From positions 98,974,502 through 99,038,501 of the forward strand of contig OZ022501.1 in assembly GCA_963989385.1 (NCBI GenBank): a stretch of 64,000 nt of DNA, written 5' to 3'. A program made the position numbers and the translations under genes. Below, piece by piece: positions 32,560 to 42,959 of the stretch; within the stretch, counting starts at the first letter, position 1, and each line of letters opens with the position of its first letter. Source of the stretch: Ctena decussata. Its lineage: Eukaryota > Mollusca > Bivalvia > Lucinida > Lucinidae. The notes beneath the pieces were generated by a model. That model searched no databases, was not told where the DNA came from, and saw only the letters and a program-made list of their open reading frames with translations.

Positions 32560-32937
32560 TCAGATCCCAAGGGAATGATAGAAGGAAAGATAGTAGACTT
32601 ATAATGCTTTACAAAGGTCTGAGGGGTGCAGCCAGTATACCCATAAATGACCTTGTTCCCCCAAATAGGCGTACCAGGAATCATCATTCCCTGACATTTC
32701 AAACCCCATTGGCCGGGACTGACATTTACAAGTCCAGTTTCTTCCCCCAGACTATTAGAGATTGGAATTCCCTGGAAGATTCACTTATTTCTGCTGCTGA
32801 GGGTGCAGAGGATTCAGTTACTAAGTTTACTTCTCTTATAAGGGCTAGGGACTAGCTTCCCTGATTCACAGGTCCTGGTGAATGATTGTCCTTGGACGTA
32901 TCACCAGTAAACAATTCTGATTCTGATTCCGAGTCTG
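32560..32937 (+). pseudogene. 5'-truncated LINE 3' end (same family as 9.1-11.9 kb)
   Basis: Encodes only the C-terminal tail of a non-LTR retrotransposon ORF2: RRKDSRLIMLYKGLRGAASI, then RRTRNHHSLTFQTPLAG, YKSSFFPQTIRDWNSLEDSL and the end SLIRARD at 32855. The 3' tail is a GATTCT repeat at 32916-32930. Nearly identical to the minus-strand copy at 9222-9475, so both insertions are fairly young. A second LINE begins directly after the tail. Confidence 0.85.
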
Positions 32938-34011
32938 AATGGAAAACCGCAAATATCTCGCCAATTTTCAAGAAAGGGGACAGAAGCAAAGCATCCGACT
33001 AATGACCAGTGTCTCTTACTTCCGTGAGCTGCAAAGGGTTAGAACACATCATTCACAGCCATCTAATGAGGTTCTTTGAAGATAACAAGAGCCTTTGTGA
33101 TGCTCAGCATGGCTTCAGAAAAAGAAGATCCTGTGAGAGCCAGCTTGTCCATACAATTAAAGATTTAGTCATGGGACTGAACAGTCGGAGCCAGACAGGT
33201 GCTATCCTGTTGGATTTCAGTAAAACATTGGCAAGGTGCCCCACCAACGATTAGCTATCAAGCTCCATCGTTACGGCGTCCGCGGCAACATCTTGGAATG
33301 GATAAAGAGCTTCTTAGATGGCAGAACCCAGCGAGTTTTCCTTGACGGTATTGCACCTTCAAACAACTACAACAGCATTCCTCAGACGGAATCTCTGATC
33401 CTGTTCGCCTGATGTTAAACCTACCTGCTACAAAGTACTTGTGCGCCCCCAGCTAGAGTATGTATCAAGCATCTGGGACTCTAACACATGTCCAATATCA
33501 ACAAGATAGAAGCTGTGCAGCGTCGAGCGGCAAAATTTGTAACAGGTGATTACAGACGAACAAGCAGTGTTACAAGCATGCTTGAACATCTTGACAGGGA
33601 AGACCTCCACACTCGCAGATAGCATGGTAAGATGGTCTTGATGTACAGAATCATTAATCATCTCATTGAGATACCGACATCTCATATTGTTTCAGCCTGT
33701 TGATACATCCCGAACAAAAGGACATAACCACAGATATCTCGTGCCATACTGCAGTGTAGACGCCTACATATTTGCTTTCTTCCGATCAGGGATAAGATTG
33801 TGGAACTGCCTGCCTACTGAGACAGTCAGTGCTCAGTCCCTAAAATCATTCAAAACTTTGAACCTGGGTGGGCACCCGTAAACACGGATGTTTTTAACCA
33901 GTTTTAGCTGTACAGGACTTCACACCCCTTGTCACGTGCCTGTAAATAGTAACTGTGCAAAGATGCTCCAGAGGAGCCCAGCGAATAATTGATAGAACTA
34001 GAACTAGAACC
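32938..34011 (+). pseudogene. LINE reverse-transcriptase remnant with internal deletion
   Basis: Starts in the finger domain of a CR1/L2-like RT: WKTANISPIFKKGDRSKASD, two stops, then PVSLTSVSCKGLEHIIHSHL, HGFRKRRSCESQLV and motif A, ILLDFSK. A frameshift follows (33225-33245), after which RLAIKLHRYGVRGNILEWIK and FLDGRTQRVFLDG can be read. The segment from IPQ to TCYKVLVRPQLEY (about 33385-33420) lacks some 450 bp of normal RT, including the FADD catalytic motif. The C-terminal part reads IEAVQRRAAKFVTGDYRRTS, GHNHRYLVPYCSVDAYIFAF and RLWNCLPTETV in shifted frames. The tail is TAGAAC repeated near 33994-34009. Non-functional. Confidence 0.85.
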
Positions 34012-34049
34012 TAAACATATTTATGGAAATGACACAGAAAATTTTGGAC

Positions 34050-34678
34050 AGCTTTTCATTGATTTGTTAGAACAACAGTAGGAAAGTGTCTATAAAATCA
34101 TGTCGAGTTGATGATTTTGTTCTCAGTTAAAATGCCTGCATTTATGATATCAGCTCTCCAGGTGCCTTTTCATCAGCAAAACTACTGTGGCTTCAGATTG
34201 GGGAGCAGTGTTTGTGATATCAGCTCTCCAGGTGCCTTTTCATCAGCAAAACTACTGTGGCTTCTGGTGGCTGCGCCCGAGACCCCACCCAAGAAGCCCG
34301 ATTAATATCATTAACAGTTAGAATTATTAAGCATTCGACAAAAAAAGATTTCTAGATGCCCATAAGCAGAAGAAAAGTGCAAGAAATGCAGATTAACCTG
34401 TTAGAATAAGAAAATGTTCTTTGTGTTTCATACAGGTTTTGATCGAGGTCAGTCTGAAATAAAATAGGTATTAAATATGGTATGTGCCTGTCTGTGTGAA
34501 TGGTAGCTGGGATGTGGGACGGAGGGCATAAAATTTCTGTCATTTTTGTCAGCTATATCTGTGTCTGTGTGGCGGGGGGTGTCGGGAAAATAATTCTGGC
34601 GAGACGGGGGGGGGGGGTCGGAAAAAATTTAGTGAACCATATGAAAAATGAAAATATAATAAATGACTCGTCACCTAT
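34050..34678 (-). mobile_element. partial inverted copy of the 35154-36013 MITE
   Basis: Reverse complement of about 35154-35700, sharing TTTTCATTGATTTG, ATGCCTGCA, TTTTCATCAGCAAAA, AGAAAATGTTCTTTGT and AATGACTCGTC. One end lies at about 34671-34678; the other end is missing. Together with the full copy it forms a long inverted repeat with a 475-bp spacer. Confidence 0.75.
34145..34284 (+). repeat. 70-bp tandem duplication
   Basis: TGATATCAGCTCTCCAGGTG and the following TTTTCATCAGCAAAACTACT occur at 34145 and again at 34215, almost identical over 60 bp. The sister copy at 35.5 kb has a single unit, so this is a recent local duplication. Confidence 0.88.
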
Positions 34679-35153
34679 GTGAAAAAGATCCTGGAACTTT
34701 ATGAATTACCAGATACAGTAGACCTTTTAGGAACTAGTTTTTCTAAGAACCCGTGGAAAAACATGGTTGAAAGTCAAAATTGACAGTACTTGGAGTAACA
34801 AAATTCAACTGGAAGCTAATATGACAAAATAAGAGTTATATAAAGTCGACAAGTTTGATACATAGCAATACAACCTAAGCTATTGATGAGCTTTTGAACC
34901 GACTGCTAAAGCAAGAGTATATATGAAAATGTAAAAAATGTAAGAATGAATAATCAGTTAGTAAGATGTTCATATTACCTCTAGCGAGGATGTCCTCATA
35001 GACCCAAGTGCCTGCACACCATGCGAACAACCATGTCAGATCTAACTAATTGGAGATATAATACGATATAATTAATTAATTAATTATGCATCATAATCAC
35101 TAGCCCTAGAACATGTAGAAGAAGTGAAATATTAGCACACCGAACGTGAATAA
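34679..35153. other. unassigned spacer
   Basis: AT-rich sequence between the two inverted MITE copies; nothing recognised. Confidence 0.35.
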
Positions 35154-36013
35154 GGGACGAGTCATTTATTATCAGGTGGGGGGGGGGCCGGGTACATTTT
35201 CATATGGTTCACCAAAATTTTTCCGACCCCCCCCAGTCTCACCAGAATTATTTTTCCAACCCCCCCAGACAGGTGACAAAAAAATTTATGACCCCCCCTA
35301 TCCCCAGTGCCAGCTACCCTTCACGCACACATACCATATTACCTAATGTCAGACTGACCTCAAACCTAGCTGTATGAAATACAAAGAACATTTTCTTATT
35401 CTAACAGGTTAATTACATGTAATCATGGTCTGTTTAAACTTTGTCTGCATTTCTTGCACTTTTTCTTTTGCAAATGGCCGTCCAGAAATCTTTTTGTCGA
35501 ATGCTTAATAATTATAACTACAAATAATATTAATTGGCCATGTGGCTGATGGGTCCACAGTGTTTTTGCTGATGAAAAGGCACGCAGAGAGCTGATATAA
35601 AAAGTGCAGGCATTAAATTTAATAAAGCTCAAAATCATCTACTTGACATGAATTTTAGACACTTTCATACTGTTTTAGCAAATCAATGAAAATATCAGTT
35701 TTGGAATATGAAGGTGTCCAAGTTTTGTTGTGTTATTTCCATCAAGTATTTTAAGTGTAAGTTTTGAGTTTGAAAAGAAAGAGTCTGGAATTTTAGGAAT
35801 CCCCCCAGAAGTGGAGACATTTTTAAAAATGAAGACTGATGGAAGAATTGAATTCTGACCCCCTCAATATGCCCAATAAAATATATGACCCCCCCTGCTC
35901 CAAGGCTTTTTTATTTCCGACCCCCCCAGTACATCACCAAAAAAAATTCCGACCCCCCCTAAATGTACCCGCCCCCCCCCCCCCCCCCCACCTGATAATA
36001 AATGACTGGTCCC
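35154..36013. mobile_element. 860-bp MITE, GGGAC termini, TAA duplication (PIF/Harbinger-like)
   Basis: Termini GGGACGAGTCATTTATTATC and, inverted, GGGACCAGTCATTTATTATC, each followed by AGGTGGGGG runs. TAA flanks both sides (35151-35153 and 36014-36016), the 3-bp TWA duplication typical of PIF/Harbinger. Subterminal C/G runs with CCGACCCCCCC and ACCAAAAAAA phrases are repeated several times inside both ends. No coding region. Confidence 0.78.
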
Positions 36014-36063
36014 TAAACACATAGGACAGTTTAGTAGCTTATATACTAATCTGCTTGGCTGCT

Positions 36064-36285
36064 TGTAACTTCCAGTGCCGGGGTGTCCTACTTATTTGAA
36101 TAGTAGTAGGGCAAGGGCTTACTGTGCTTGCAGTAGGTGCGGGTGGGGGTTGTTTGGACATTTTTCTCTCGTCTATCATTTCTCTCTTCTTTTCCCCTCT
36201 CTTTGGGGAACGGCCAGATATAGACTGAAATACTGTCTCGGGGGGGTTGTTAAACCCAAAACAACCAACCAGCCCACCAACTAAA
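36064..36285 (+). mobile_element. SINE copy (family S1)
   Basis: Matches 45868-46108 (other strand): TAACTTCCAGTGCCGGG, TGTGCTTGCAGTAGGTGCGG, GACTGAAATACTGTCTC and GTTAAACCCAAAACAACC at the 3' end. The body and an ACC/AACC-rich tail are typical of short retroposons. The tRNA-like head is not obvious in this copy. Confidence 0.78.
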
Positions 36286-36339
36286 GCTTAGCAAGGGCAA
36301 GATCATAAAAAATCAGAGACCCAGGACATTTTACTGGAC

Positions 36340-36590
36340 AGTGGTGTTTCGCAGGTGGCAGCTCAATCGCTAATCAGTAAGCCCCACTCCACCGTCAAGT
36401 CAATATGCCTTATCTTGCCCCAGTGACTAAATATACAAGCTAACTATAAAACAAGCAACGTTCGGAAATGGCAACAATATAATATAACTCATTCACTAAG
36501 GGCAGGATAAAGATGTTTCGCAAGTGGCAGCTCAATTACTAAACAGCAAGCTCCGCTCCAACATCCAGTCAATGCGCCTCATCATACCCC
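36340..36590 (+). repeat. degenerate direct repeat, two units of about 170 bp
   Basis: TGTTTCGCAGGTGGCAGCTC at 36345 recurs as TGTTTCGCAAGTGGCAGCTC at 36514; both continue with CAGTAAGCCCCACTCCA-like and CAGTCAAT(A/G)(T/C)GCCT phrases. Class unknown. Confidence 0.7.
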
Positions 36591-36592
36591 TA

Positions 36593-36712
36593 TTAAGGTG
36601 GGATGTACGTAAAGGACGGCGCTATAAATTACGTGCGTTGCGAAGGACGTAACGTCACCTTAATTCACTCAAGTTGGCGTAATTTATAATATAGCGGCCT
36701 ACTCTGACGTTC
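36593..36712. other. palindromic segment
   Basis: ATTAAGGTG pairs with CACCTTAAT, and GGCGCTATAAATTACG with CGTAATTTATAATATAGCGG, giving overlapping inverted repeats. Possibly a small foldback. Confidence 0.5.
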
Positions 36713-36915
36713 AGTGCATTGCACTTACGTATGGTGATAACAGTCTTTATGCTGAAAATCCATCTGAAAGTCGGTATTAAATTTACAAAATGAGGTTCCA
36801 TACAGTCGGGGAAGAAGCTGGCAGAGCTCAGGTAACCAAATTCTGAGAAAATTCTAAATTGAGCTTCTAGTTATAGGAAAGCAGTCATTGCGAGAATACT
36901 CAAGCATTGGGGAAA

Positions 36916-37155
36916 TTGATTGATTTGTTGTTTAAAACGTCCACGGTAAACAGCTATGTCGGGACGGTCAGTTAACCCAACCGCACTATTCCTGAGCAGG
37001 CTTAGACCCCCTAAGCAGTTAACCAGTACTAAGTGCACATACTTTCGCCAGTAACTGACAACTGCTCTTCTTGAATCAGCGGAAGGAGAAACGAAAGTAT
37101 GTGGCCAGACCGGGTTTCGAACCCAGAACCTTTGACCTATGAGTCAGATGCCCTA
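36916..37155 (-). mobile_element. tRNA-headed SINE (V-SINE-like) with 15-bp target duplication
   Basis: CAAGCATTGG(G/A)GAAA flanks both ends (36901-36915 and 37156-37170). On the minus strand the head reads TAGGGCATCTGACTCATAGG, then TCTGGGTTCGAAACCCGGTC, which is a tRNA anticodon arm (CTCATAG, a Met-type CAT) and a perfect B box; the D arm is truncated. The body has GGCGAAAGTATGTGCACTTA and TACTGGTTAACTGCTTAGGG, and the end is GACGTTTTAAACAACAAATC with an AATC tail. Transcription would be by RNA polymerase III; mobility needs a partner LINE. Confidence 0.88.
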
Positions 37156-37170
37156 CAAGCATTGGAGAAA

Positions 37171-37605
37171 GCACTTACAGAAGATGATGGTGAAGAATTA
37201 AGAGCTATTTTGAACACGTGTACATTTTGTTCAGACTGTCATCCCACAATGTAGTCCGTTCGTGTTGGCTGCGAAAAAGGGGGTTCAATACCAGACATGC
37301 CGTGATTCTGCTCTTGCCTCTGGGTTTTGCGAGTATTGAAATACAGTACTTCTGTCAATATCTCATTTAAGCCGTCACCGATCAAGGTCTGCGTTGTCTG
37401 TTCATACGGTATTCTTTTTTCAGATATAGAGAACAAAGCAGAGCGACCACCGCCAATATTTTCTTGACTGAGCTGCGTCACAGAGAACATGCTATAAACA
37501 GAGACGCATATCAACTACACAGTCTGGTCAAAGTTTCAGATTTAAGCTGTCTGAAATAGCCGCTATATCATTTCCAAGTTTTTGCATTTTGATATTGCGA
37601 ATAGG
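37171..37605. other. unassigned stretch
   Basis: A 91-codon minus-strand frame (37239-37514) has no recognised domain or splice evidence, so I do not call it a gene. Confidence 0.35.
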
Positions 37606-37799
37606 AATGAGCCGCGACACGACAAAACTAATAGTCTAGATTAGTGTCTTCGCTGTCCACATGGAGCTAGCTTCGACCCTAAGCTACTCTTTAGGCGTAC
37701 AGCGAAGAATCTGATCAGACTGAGCGGATGCCCAGACTGATCTAAGTGTTCGCGTGGCGCACTTTCCACTTTGTTAGTTTTGTCATGTCGTGCTTCAAA
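37606..37799. mobile_element. 194-bp MITE
   Basis: The left end GAGCCGCGACACGACAAAAC is matched in inverse by GTTTTGTCATGTCGTGCTTC at the right. The interior CTGATCAGACTGAGCGGATG / CAGACTGATC is the common bivalve 'CAGTCTGATCAG' type. A second copy of this MITE lies at 47570-49718, split by a large insertion. Confidence 0.78.
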
Positions 37800-37869
37800 T
37801 GTATGTTGGTAATATGGGTCCTTGAATACTTTTTCTAGCTGTCGAGGTCGCCTGTGCGGCCATTTTATT

Positions 37870-39000
37870 AGCGCGCCTTTGCGAAGCAAAGGAGAGCTTA
37901 TGTTATACTCCCGGCGTCGTAGTCCGAGTATGCGTCAGCGTTCGCGTTCGTGTTCGCGTTCGCGTCCGCGTCCTTGTCTGTGAGCAGTTTAACCTATGTT
38001 AACCATTTGCGTTTAGGTCTTTTTCTCACAAAGTATAAGGGCTAGAGTAATGAAACTTGGTACACACTTACATCAGAACATGATCACCTGAATGTATGCA
38101 CCATGTATGACCCCGACCTACTGGTTATGGTCAACTGACTTTGAAAAAAAATAGGTTAATGTAGTTTAACCTATGTTAACCATTTGCGTTTAGGGCTTTT
38201 TCTCACAAAGTATAAGGGCTAGAGTAAATTAATCTTGGTACACCTTTACATCAGCACATGATCACCTGGATATATGCACCATGTATGACCTTGTCCTACT
38301 GGTCATGGTCTGCTGACTTAGAAAAAAATACGTGAATGTATGTTAAGCATTTGTGTTCAAGTCAGTTTCAAAGTAGTTATAAGGGTTAGTGTCATGATAT
38401 TTGGTCATTACTTGCATCTGGACGAGGGCATGTGCGTGTAACCAACCGTGTAGGACAGTGACCTACATTTTTACGCTTCACTGACTTTATGATATTTCTC
38501 ACTCCCTATATGGGTTACAGCTATGATACTTTGCACACACTTACACGTGAATAAGATCATTTCAGCAGCATCCTCTTTGTATGGATTTGAGTATATTTTA
38601 TGCTTCATTTGACTTTATGGTACGCTTCACTGACTTTGTGATATTTCTCAGTACCTGTCTGGGTAAGGGCCATGATTCTTGGCACACACCTACATATGGA
38701 CAGGGTCATGTGAACACCATCATCCATGTATGGATTCAACCTATATTTTTGCTCCACTGACTTTATGATACGCTTCACTGACTTTGTGATATTTCTCAGT
38801 CCCTATATGGTTTAGAAACATTATACTTGGCACACACTTGTATATGGACAAGAACATTTTAGCATCGCCATCCATGTATGGATTTGACATGTGTTTCATG
38901 CTTCACTGACTCAATTATATTTCTCAGTCCCTATATGGATGGCAATCATTATACTTGACACTCACATACATTTGGACAAGAGCCTTTCGATACACAGTTC
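37870..39000 (-). mobile_element. Helitron-like element E, minus strand
   Basis: The 3' end is at the left: hairpin AGC-GCG-CCTTTGC, loop GAA, GCAAAGG-AGA-GCT (37870-37898), followed by a GCGTTC/GCGTCC microsatellite (37913-37975). Two 177-bp units start GTTTAACCTATGTTAACC at 37987 and 38164; beyond them a second repeat of about 150-160 bp carries TTTATGATATTTCTCA and GGCACACACTTA. The 5' end is not clear; the right limit is an estimate. Confidence 0.68.
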
Positions 39001-39689
39001 CGAGAATAGCCGCTAAGCTCCGCCTGCTTAGTTACTGTTACTACGTCTCACAAGCTTACACAAAGATGGCGGAAAAATAAATGACAAAAGCAAGTGTCTG
39101 CTAAATGTTGGCGATCTATGGCAAAGAATCAGCCTCCTCATGATCTACACATGGCAGTTGGCGCATCATGCATTTCCGATGCGTTCTGTATTTGCAAAAC
39201 ATGGTAAGTTTATTAAAAGTTGTGTTAGTTTGTTTTCTTTAAACAGGTATACATCCCTCCATTGACTGTTAGATAAAATCACGGACTTATGTTGGATACT
39301 GACCACGTGCGATTTGTTTGTGAGACTATGTCACGTGTTAAGTTGTCGTTGCATTGGCCAGGTATACGCTATCATGTGATTTTGAGTGATATTCTGGGTG
39401 TGGCTCGGAACTGTGTATACCACCAGCGCTGCGAGAGTCAAGCTCCTGTAAGGCGCGCTTTGTTGTCTTCTGACAACTCTTGTTCTATTCACCATCTCAT
39501 CAATTCTTCGTCACCTACACTGCCAAGGACTGAATTATGGATTTTGTGGCAGTGAAAACAGTAACTACCTTTTTGATATACCAAGCCCCTGCATTCGTGC
39601 TCATCTCACACATTCCCATACTAGGAAGAAATTACGGAAGGCAGATTGAAACGAACTCTGTTTATATGTTTTTCTTCGTCTGTACATTT
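39001..39689. other. unassigned stretch
   Basis: Contains an 88-codon plus-strand frame (39289-39555) with several cysteines but no recognisable family. Upstream CAAAGATGGCGG could be a start context but its frame soon stops. I do not call a gene. Confidence 0.3.
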
Positions 39690-39737
<48 letters not shown>

Positions 39738-39747
39738 AAAGAGAGAG
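39690..39747 (+). repeat. (AG)n microsatellite
   Basis: About 40 bases of pure AG and then imperfect GAGA to 39750. A (TTTA)n-like tract follows at 39869-39893. Confidence 0.95.
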
Positions 39748-39893
39748 CGAGTGATTCACAAAATGCTAATATCAAATTTTCCTGACTGAAGACTGAAATA
39801 ATATTTATTTACACAATGATGAAATCCTTGCAATAAACGCACAAACACCCCTACATGTATACATGATTTTATTTATTTATGTATTTATTTATT

Positions 39894-40427
39894 TGAGGTT
39901 TGCGGTCTTTTAAGAACATTTCACTTTTGTCGTGCCTATCGTTAAGCAGAGGTGGGCGAAAAGTGCATTTCCCAGGGGAAAAGAATTGACCATTTTTACC
40001 TTCCGTAAGTAGAACTTTGCTGTTTCACGAATGCACCGCTGAGCCTAGAACATACAGCGGTAAAAGACCGTAAAAAGCTATTATTATCCATTAGGCCACG
40101 AGTTAAGGGCTAGCATGCTAAGCTATCGCCCTGGGTTCAAATTCCACAGGAAGCGGAATTTTTGTTCACCGTGAACAGGTTGCCACTGCAAATAGCCTTT
40201 CATTATCACTTTTCAGACCGCTTGATATAATACAAATGCTGTTGAAAAGACCGTAAAACCACACCATCATCCATCTACTTAGTGAAATGATAATTTCGTG
40301 AATGTGCGTGCATTATTGATTTCAGTGTTCACCCCTTTTCAGACCCTATGTTCAATATATCGTTTGCAAAGGAACATAGGGTCTGGGTACTTACATGTGA
40401 GGCAAAGCCTAAAACTTTCCCAGCAGT
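39894..40427. other. unassigned stretch with a hairpin
   Basis: An inverted repeat, CAGACCCTATGTTC / GAACATAGGGTCTGG, lies at 40341-40387. A tRNA-like fragment may lie near 40087-40150 (GGGTTCAAATTCC B box) but no cloverleaf could be completed. No gene. Confidence 0.4.
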
Positions 40428-40578
40428 GAACTTACAAGAATTTTCTGGTTTCGTCACCAGATATTGTCAGGGTCACTGACGAGGCTTTATGAGCCGAAAC
40501 TACGTAGTCTGGCCCATGTTCCTACTTCTGTATGTATTCTCTGCTCTTGAAGGAACGTTTTAAGATCTTAATTTTACT
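40428..40578 (-). repeat. dispersed repeat shared with 21836-21966
   Basis: The minus strand matches the first 135 bp of the insertion at 21.8 kb, from GATCTTAAAACGTTCCTTC to CAATATCTGGTGAC and AAACCAGAAAA. It may be a conserved domain of a SINE or LINE 3' end. Confidence 0.75.
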
Positions 40579-42315
40579 GACCTTATGTCCAACCCTTTAT
40601 GTTGTTGCAGTCAAAGCAGCAGTTTAAAAATATAAACACAGATGGTCAGCCTGATAAAACTAAAGTGCCGTGGTAAATTGTTTTTATAACTCTGGATTCA
40701 AAGATCATGAAACTATATGAATACAACTGACCCTGAACCTACAGATTTTCTGTAATTGATTATTCTACCTTTGTTTTCGACTTATCCGTTTTATAGTCAA
40801 GGGGGTATTTTATAAAAACTATAAATAAATGCCAAAGTGATCAAACTTCTCTAGAGCAGTCTTATCTAGGTCTACAGTGTTTGCAGCAACATGTTTGTCA
40901 AATTTCAGAGTGAGGTACATTTCAGATCCATACGTGATCTCCTAATATGACATGCATTTGTCAAAATTAGAGTATGGAGGAAAGTTCCCCTACACTTACA
41001 CAACTGATGGTCAAAGAATTTATAATAAAGTAAATCATCTCAAAAAGATTCAAACCGTCTTTAAGAAAAGACACACTGACCTTTTAACAAACGCCCTATA
41101 CATTTCAGTCTGATCTGATCAGCACTAGTAAAAATCCAAGGCACACCAGTTCTCTTTAAAAAACAATACACTTAAAGCCAGTGCAATAACTGGACTTGCA
41201 CTTACCAGACCTTCTAAAAAAGGATTGCTAGAAATACACTGCCTTAAATCTGATCATGACTGATGGAGAATTGGAAAGGAATGAAAAGTGTGATACAGCT
41301 CATTGTTTAATGCCTATTACTTATTTAAGACAGTATAAAATTAAAATCTTATGCACAGACTGTGAAACAACATACATACCACCAGAACTTCACTTTTGGC
41401 ATGGTTTAAATTCTGGCATGGAATGGAGTGCAATGTAACAATCTCATTCACTTCTTTCCATTGATTTGGAATGCTACTCTTACAGAAAAGAATTTACTAC
41501 CCCGTCGGGAGCGATTTCTTTCCTGTAAGAGAACCATCATCTCCCACTCTGGGAGAAAATTGTACCAAAATAGATATAGATAATGTCATCAATTCAAATC
41601 CATTCCACCCCTTTCCTTTTCATGGTTTTAAACTTTGCCCTCAGATTCACAGACAGGTAATGGCATTTGGAGAATCCAATAAAAATTGATGAGATAACAT
41701 CTATGTTAGTCAAATGTAACTTTATGGCACTTGTAATGTTGCTTTGATTAACTCAAGAATTTATGAGAGGAGTATCATATTGCGGAGCCTGCATGTAAGT
41801 TACCAGACGAATCTGCCCACCAAACTAACATACAGATTCGACTGGAGCCTGGCTACTTTTCAGCATAAAAAGCTTTTAAATAGCCAAACTTATTTCAAAA
41901 GTCTCCGATCACGTAACGTCTAGAGCTAGCGCTTTTGGCGCGAAAACACACAAACTGACTAGACCTAAGTTCGTTTGGACGTTTATACTGACAAAACGAA
42001 CTCGGTAACCAAGGACTTCTTTCTCTTTAATCGATGGCCGAAATAATAAATTGTTATATTAGTTTAAAAAGAAAAAAATCTATGGGCCCATAAATGTGCC
42101 TTAAGATTTTTAGTGCCGAAATATTAGCGAAAAAAGTCTAATTTACGTTGACGTCAGTGCATTTTGCGTCCATTTTTCCTAATCTTTGAACGCAAATAAA
42201 TGAGCTCGGTTTGGTAGCTTCTTTTCTTCATATTCGGGTGTAACGCAAAATATACATCTGTACAGAAAAAAATCCATGGGAGAGCCCATTAGGTACATTC
42301 CACTTTAATTTAGCA
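40579..42315. other. unassigned stretch
   Basis: No gene or repeat identified. Two short frames in different phases (41256-41438 and 41471-41689) have no known domain; a decayed retroelement is possible but not supported. Confidence 0.35.
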
Positions 42316-42348
42316 TTTCTTCTTCTTCTTCTTCTTCTTCTTCTTCTA
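42316..42348 (+). repeat. (TTC)n microsatellite
   Basis: About ten TTC units, just left of a polypurine block. Confidence 0.95.
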
Positions 42349-42426
42349 TCATTGAAATACAGACACCTCAGAGAGGCCTATTATCGTACTGGCGCGTTGG
42401 TGGCGCGGGAACAACAAAGTGAAAGG

Positions 42427-42580
42427 TCTAAAAGAGGTGGGGGATGGGTGCAGGGGTGGCGGCAGAGGGGGAGAAAGGGGATAGGAGCCGGGAGAAAAGG
42501 GAGCGGGAGCCGGGAGAAGGTGGAGGGAGAGGGAGAAAAGGGGGAGGAAGAGGGAGATGACGAGGAGAGGGAGGGAGCGA
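42427..42580 (+). repeat. polypurine tract 1
   Basis: About 150 bases of nearly pure G/A (GGGAGAAAGGGG, GGAGGAAGAGGGAG). Overlapping open frames on both strands arise from its composition. Such tracts can form triplex or quadruplex DNA. Confidence 0.85.
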
Positions 42581-42789
42581 TGTATGGATGGGCATATCCT
42601 TTTAAGAAGCAAAGAAAATAACGGTGCGATGAAAAGTTTGTTATTACTGGTTATAGAAACCTTCGAAACGTTTTAAAACAGCAAAGTTTAGCAGGGTGCA
42701 TTCAAAAGTAATGGGTACAAGTGATGTCAACAAAATGGCAGTGTACAGAATGAATTGCAGGATCAAGTTGTATTAGGAAACAATGTGAG

Positions 42790-42918
42790 TTAAGGGTGGG
42801 GAAGCAGAAAGAGGGCCTTAGAAAGAAAAGACTGGGAGGGAGTAGGGAGAAATAGGGTGGGACAAGGGAGAAGGGGGATGGGAGAAAAGGGGAGGGGGAG
42901 GGAGAGGGAGACAGACTC
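42790..42918 (+). repeat. polypurine tract 2
   Basis: A second G/A-rich block, GGGAGGGAGTAGGGAGAAAT to GGGAGGGAGAGGGAGACAG, ending at CTCCCCC. Similar in composition to tract 1, 210 bp away. Confidence 0.8.
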
Positions 42919-42959
42919 CCCCTACACACACACTCAAAGAACTATACAGTGTGGTTCAA

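Noticed and set aside
37100..37160. Possible functional tRNA-Met (CAT) on the minus strand
   Set aside because: The D arm is missing and the segment is the head of a SINE with target duplications.
39289..39555. 88-codon cysteine-containing frame
   Set aside because: No recognised domain, splice sites or homologous copy in the window.
40080..40160. Possible tRNA gene with a GGGTTCAAATTCC B box
   Set aside because: No complete cloverleaf or acceptor pairing could be made; at most a tRNA-like relic.
41256..41689. Two neighbouring short frames that might be one decayed gene
   Set aside because: Different phases, no recognisable motif and no element boundaries.
42349..42621. Open frames on both strands over the G/A tract
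   Set aside because: Low-complexity Pro/Leu/Ser and Gly/Glu/Arg sequence caused by polypurine composition.
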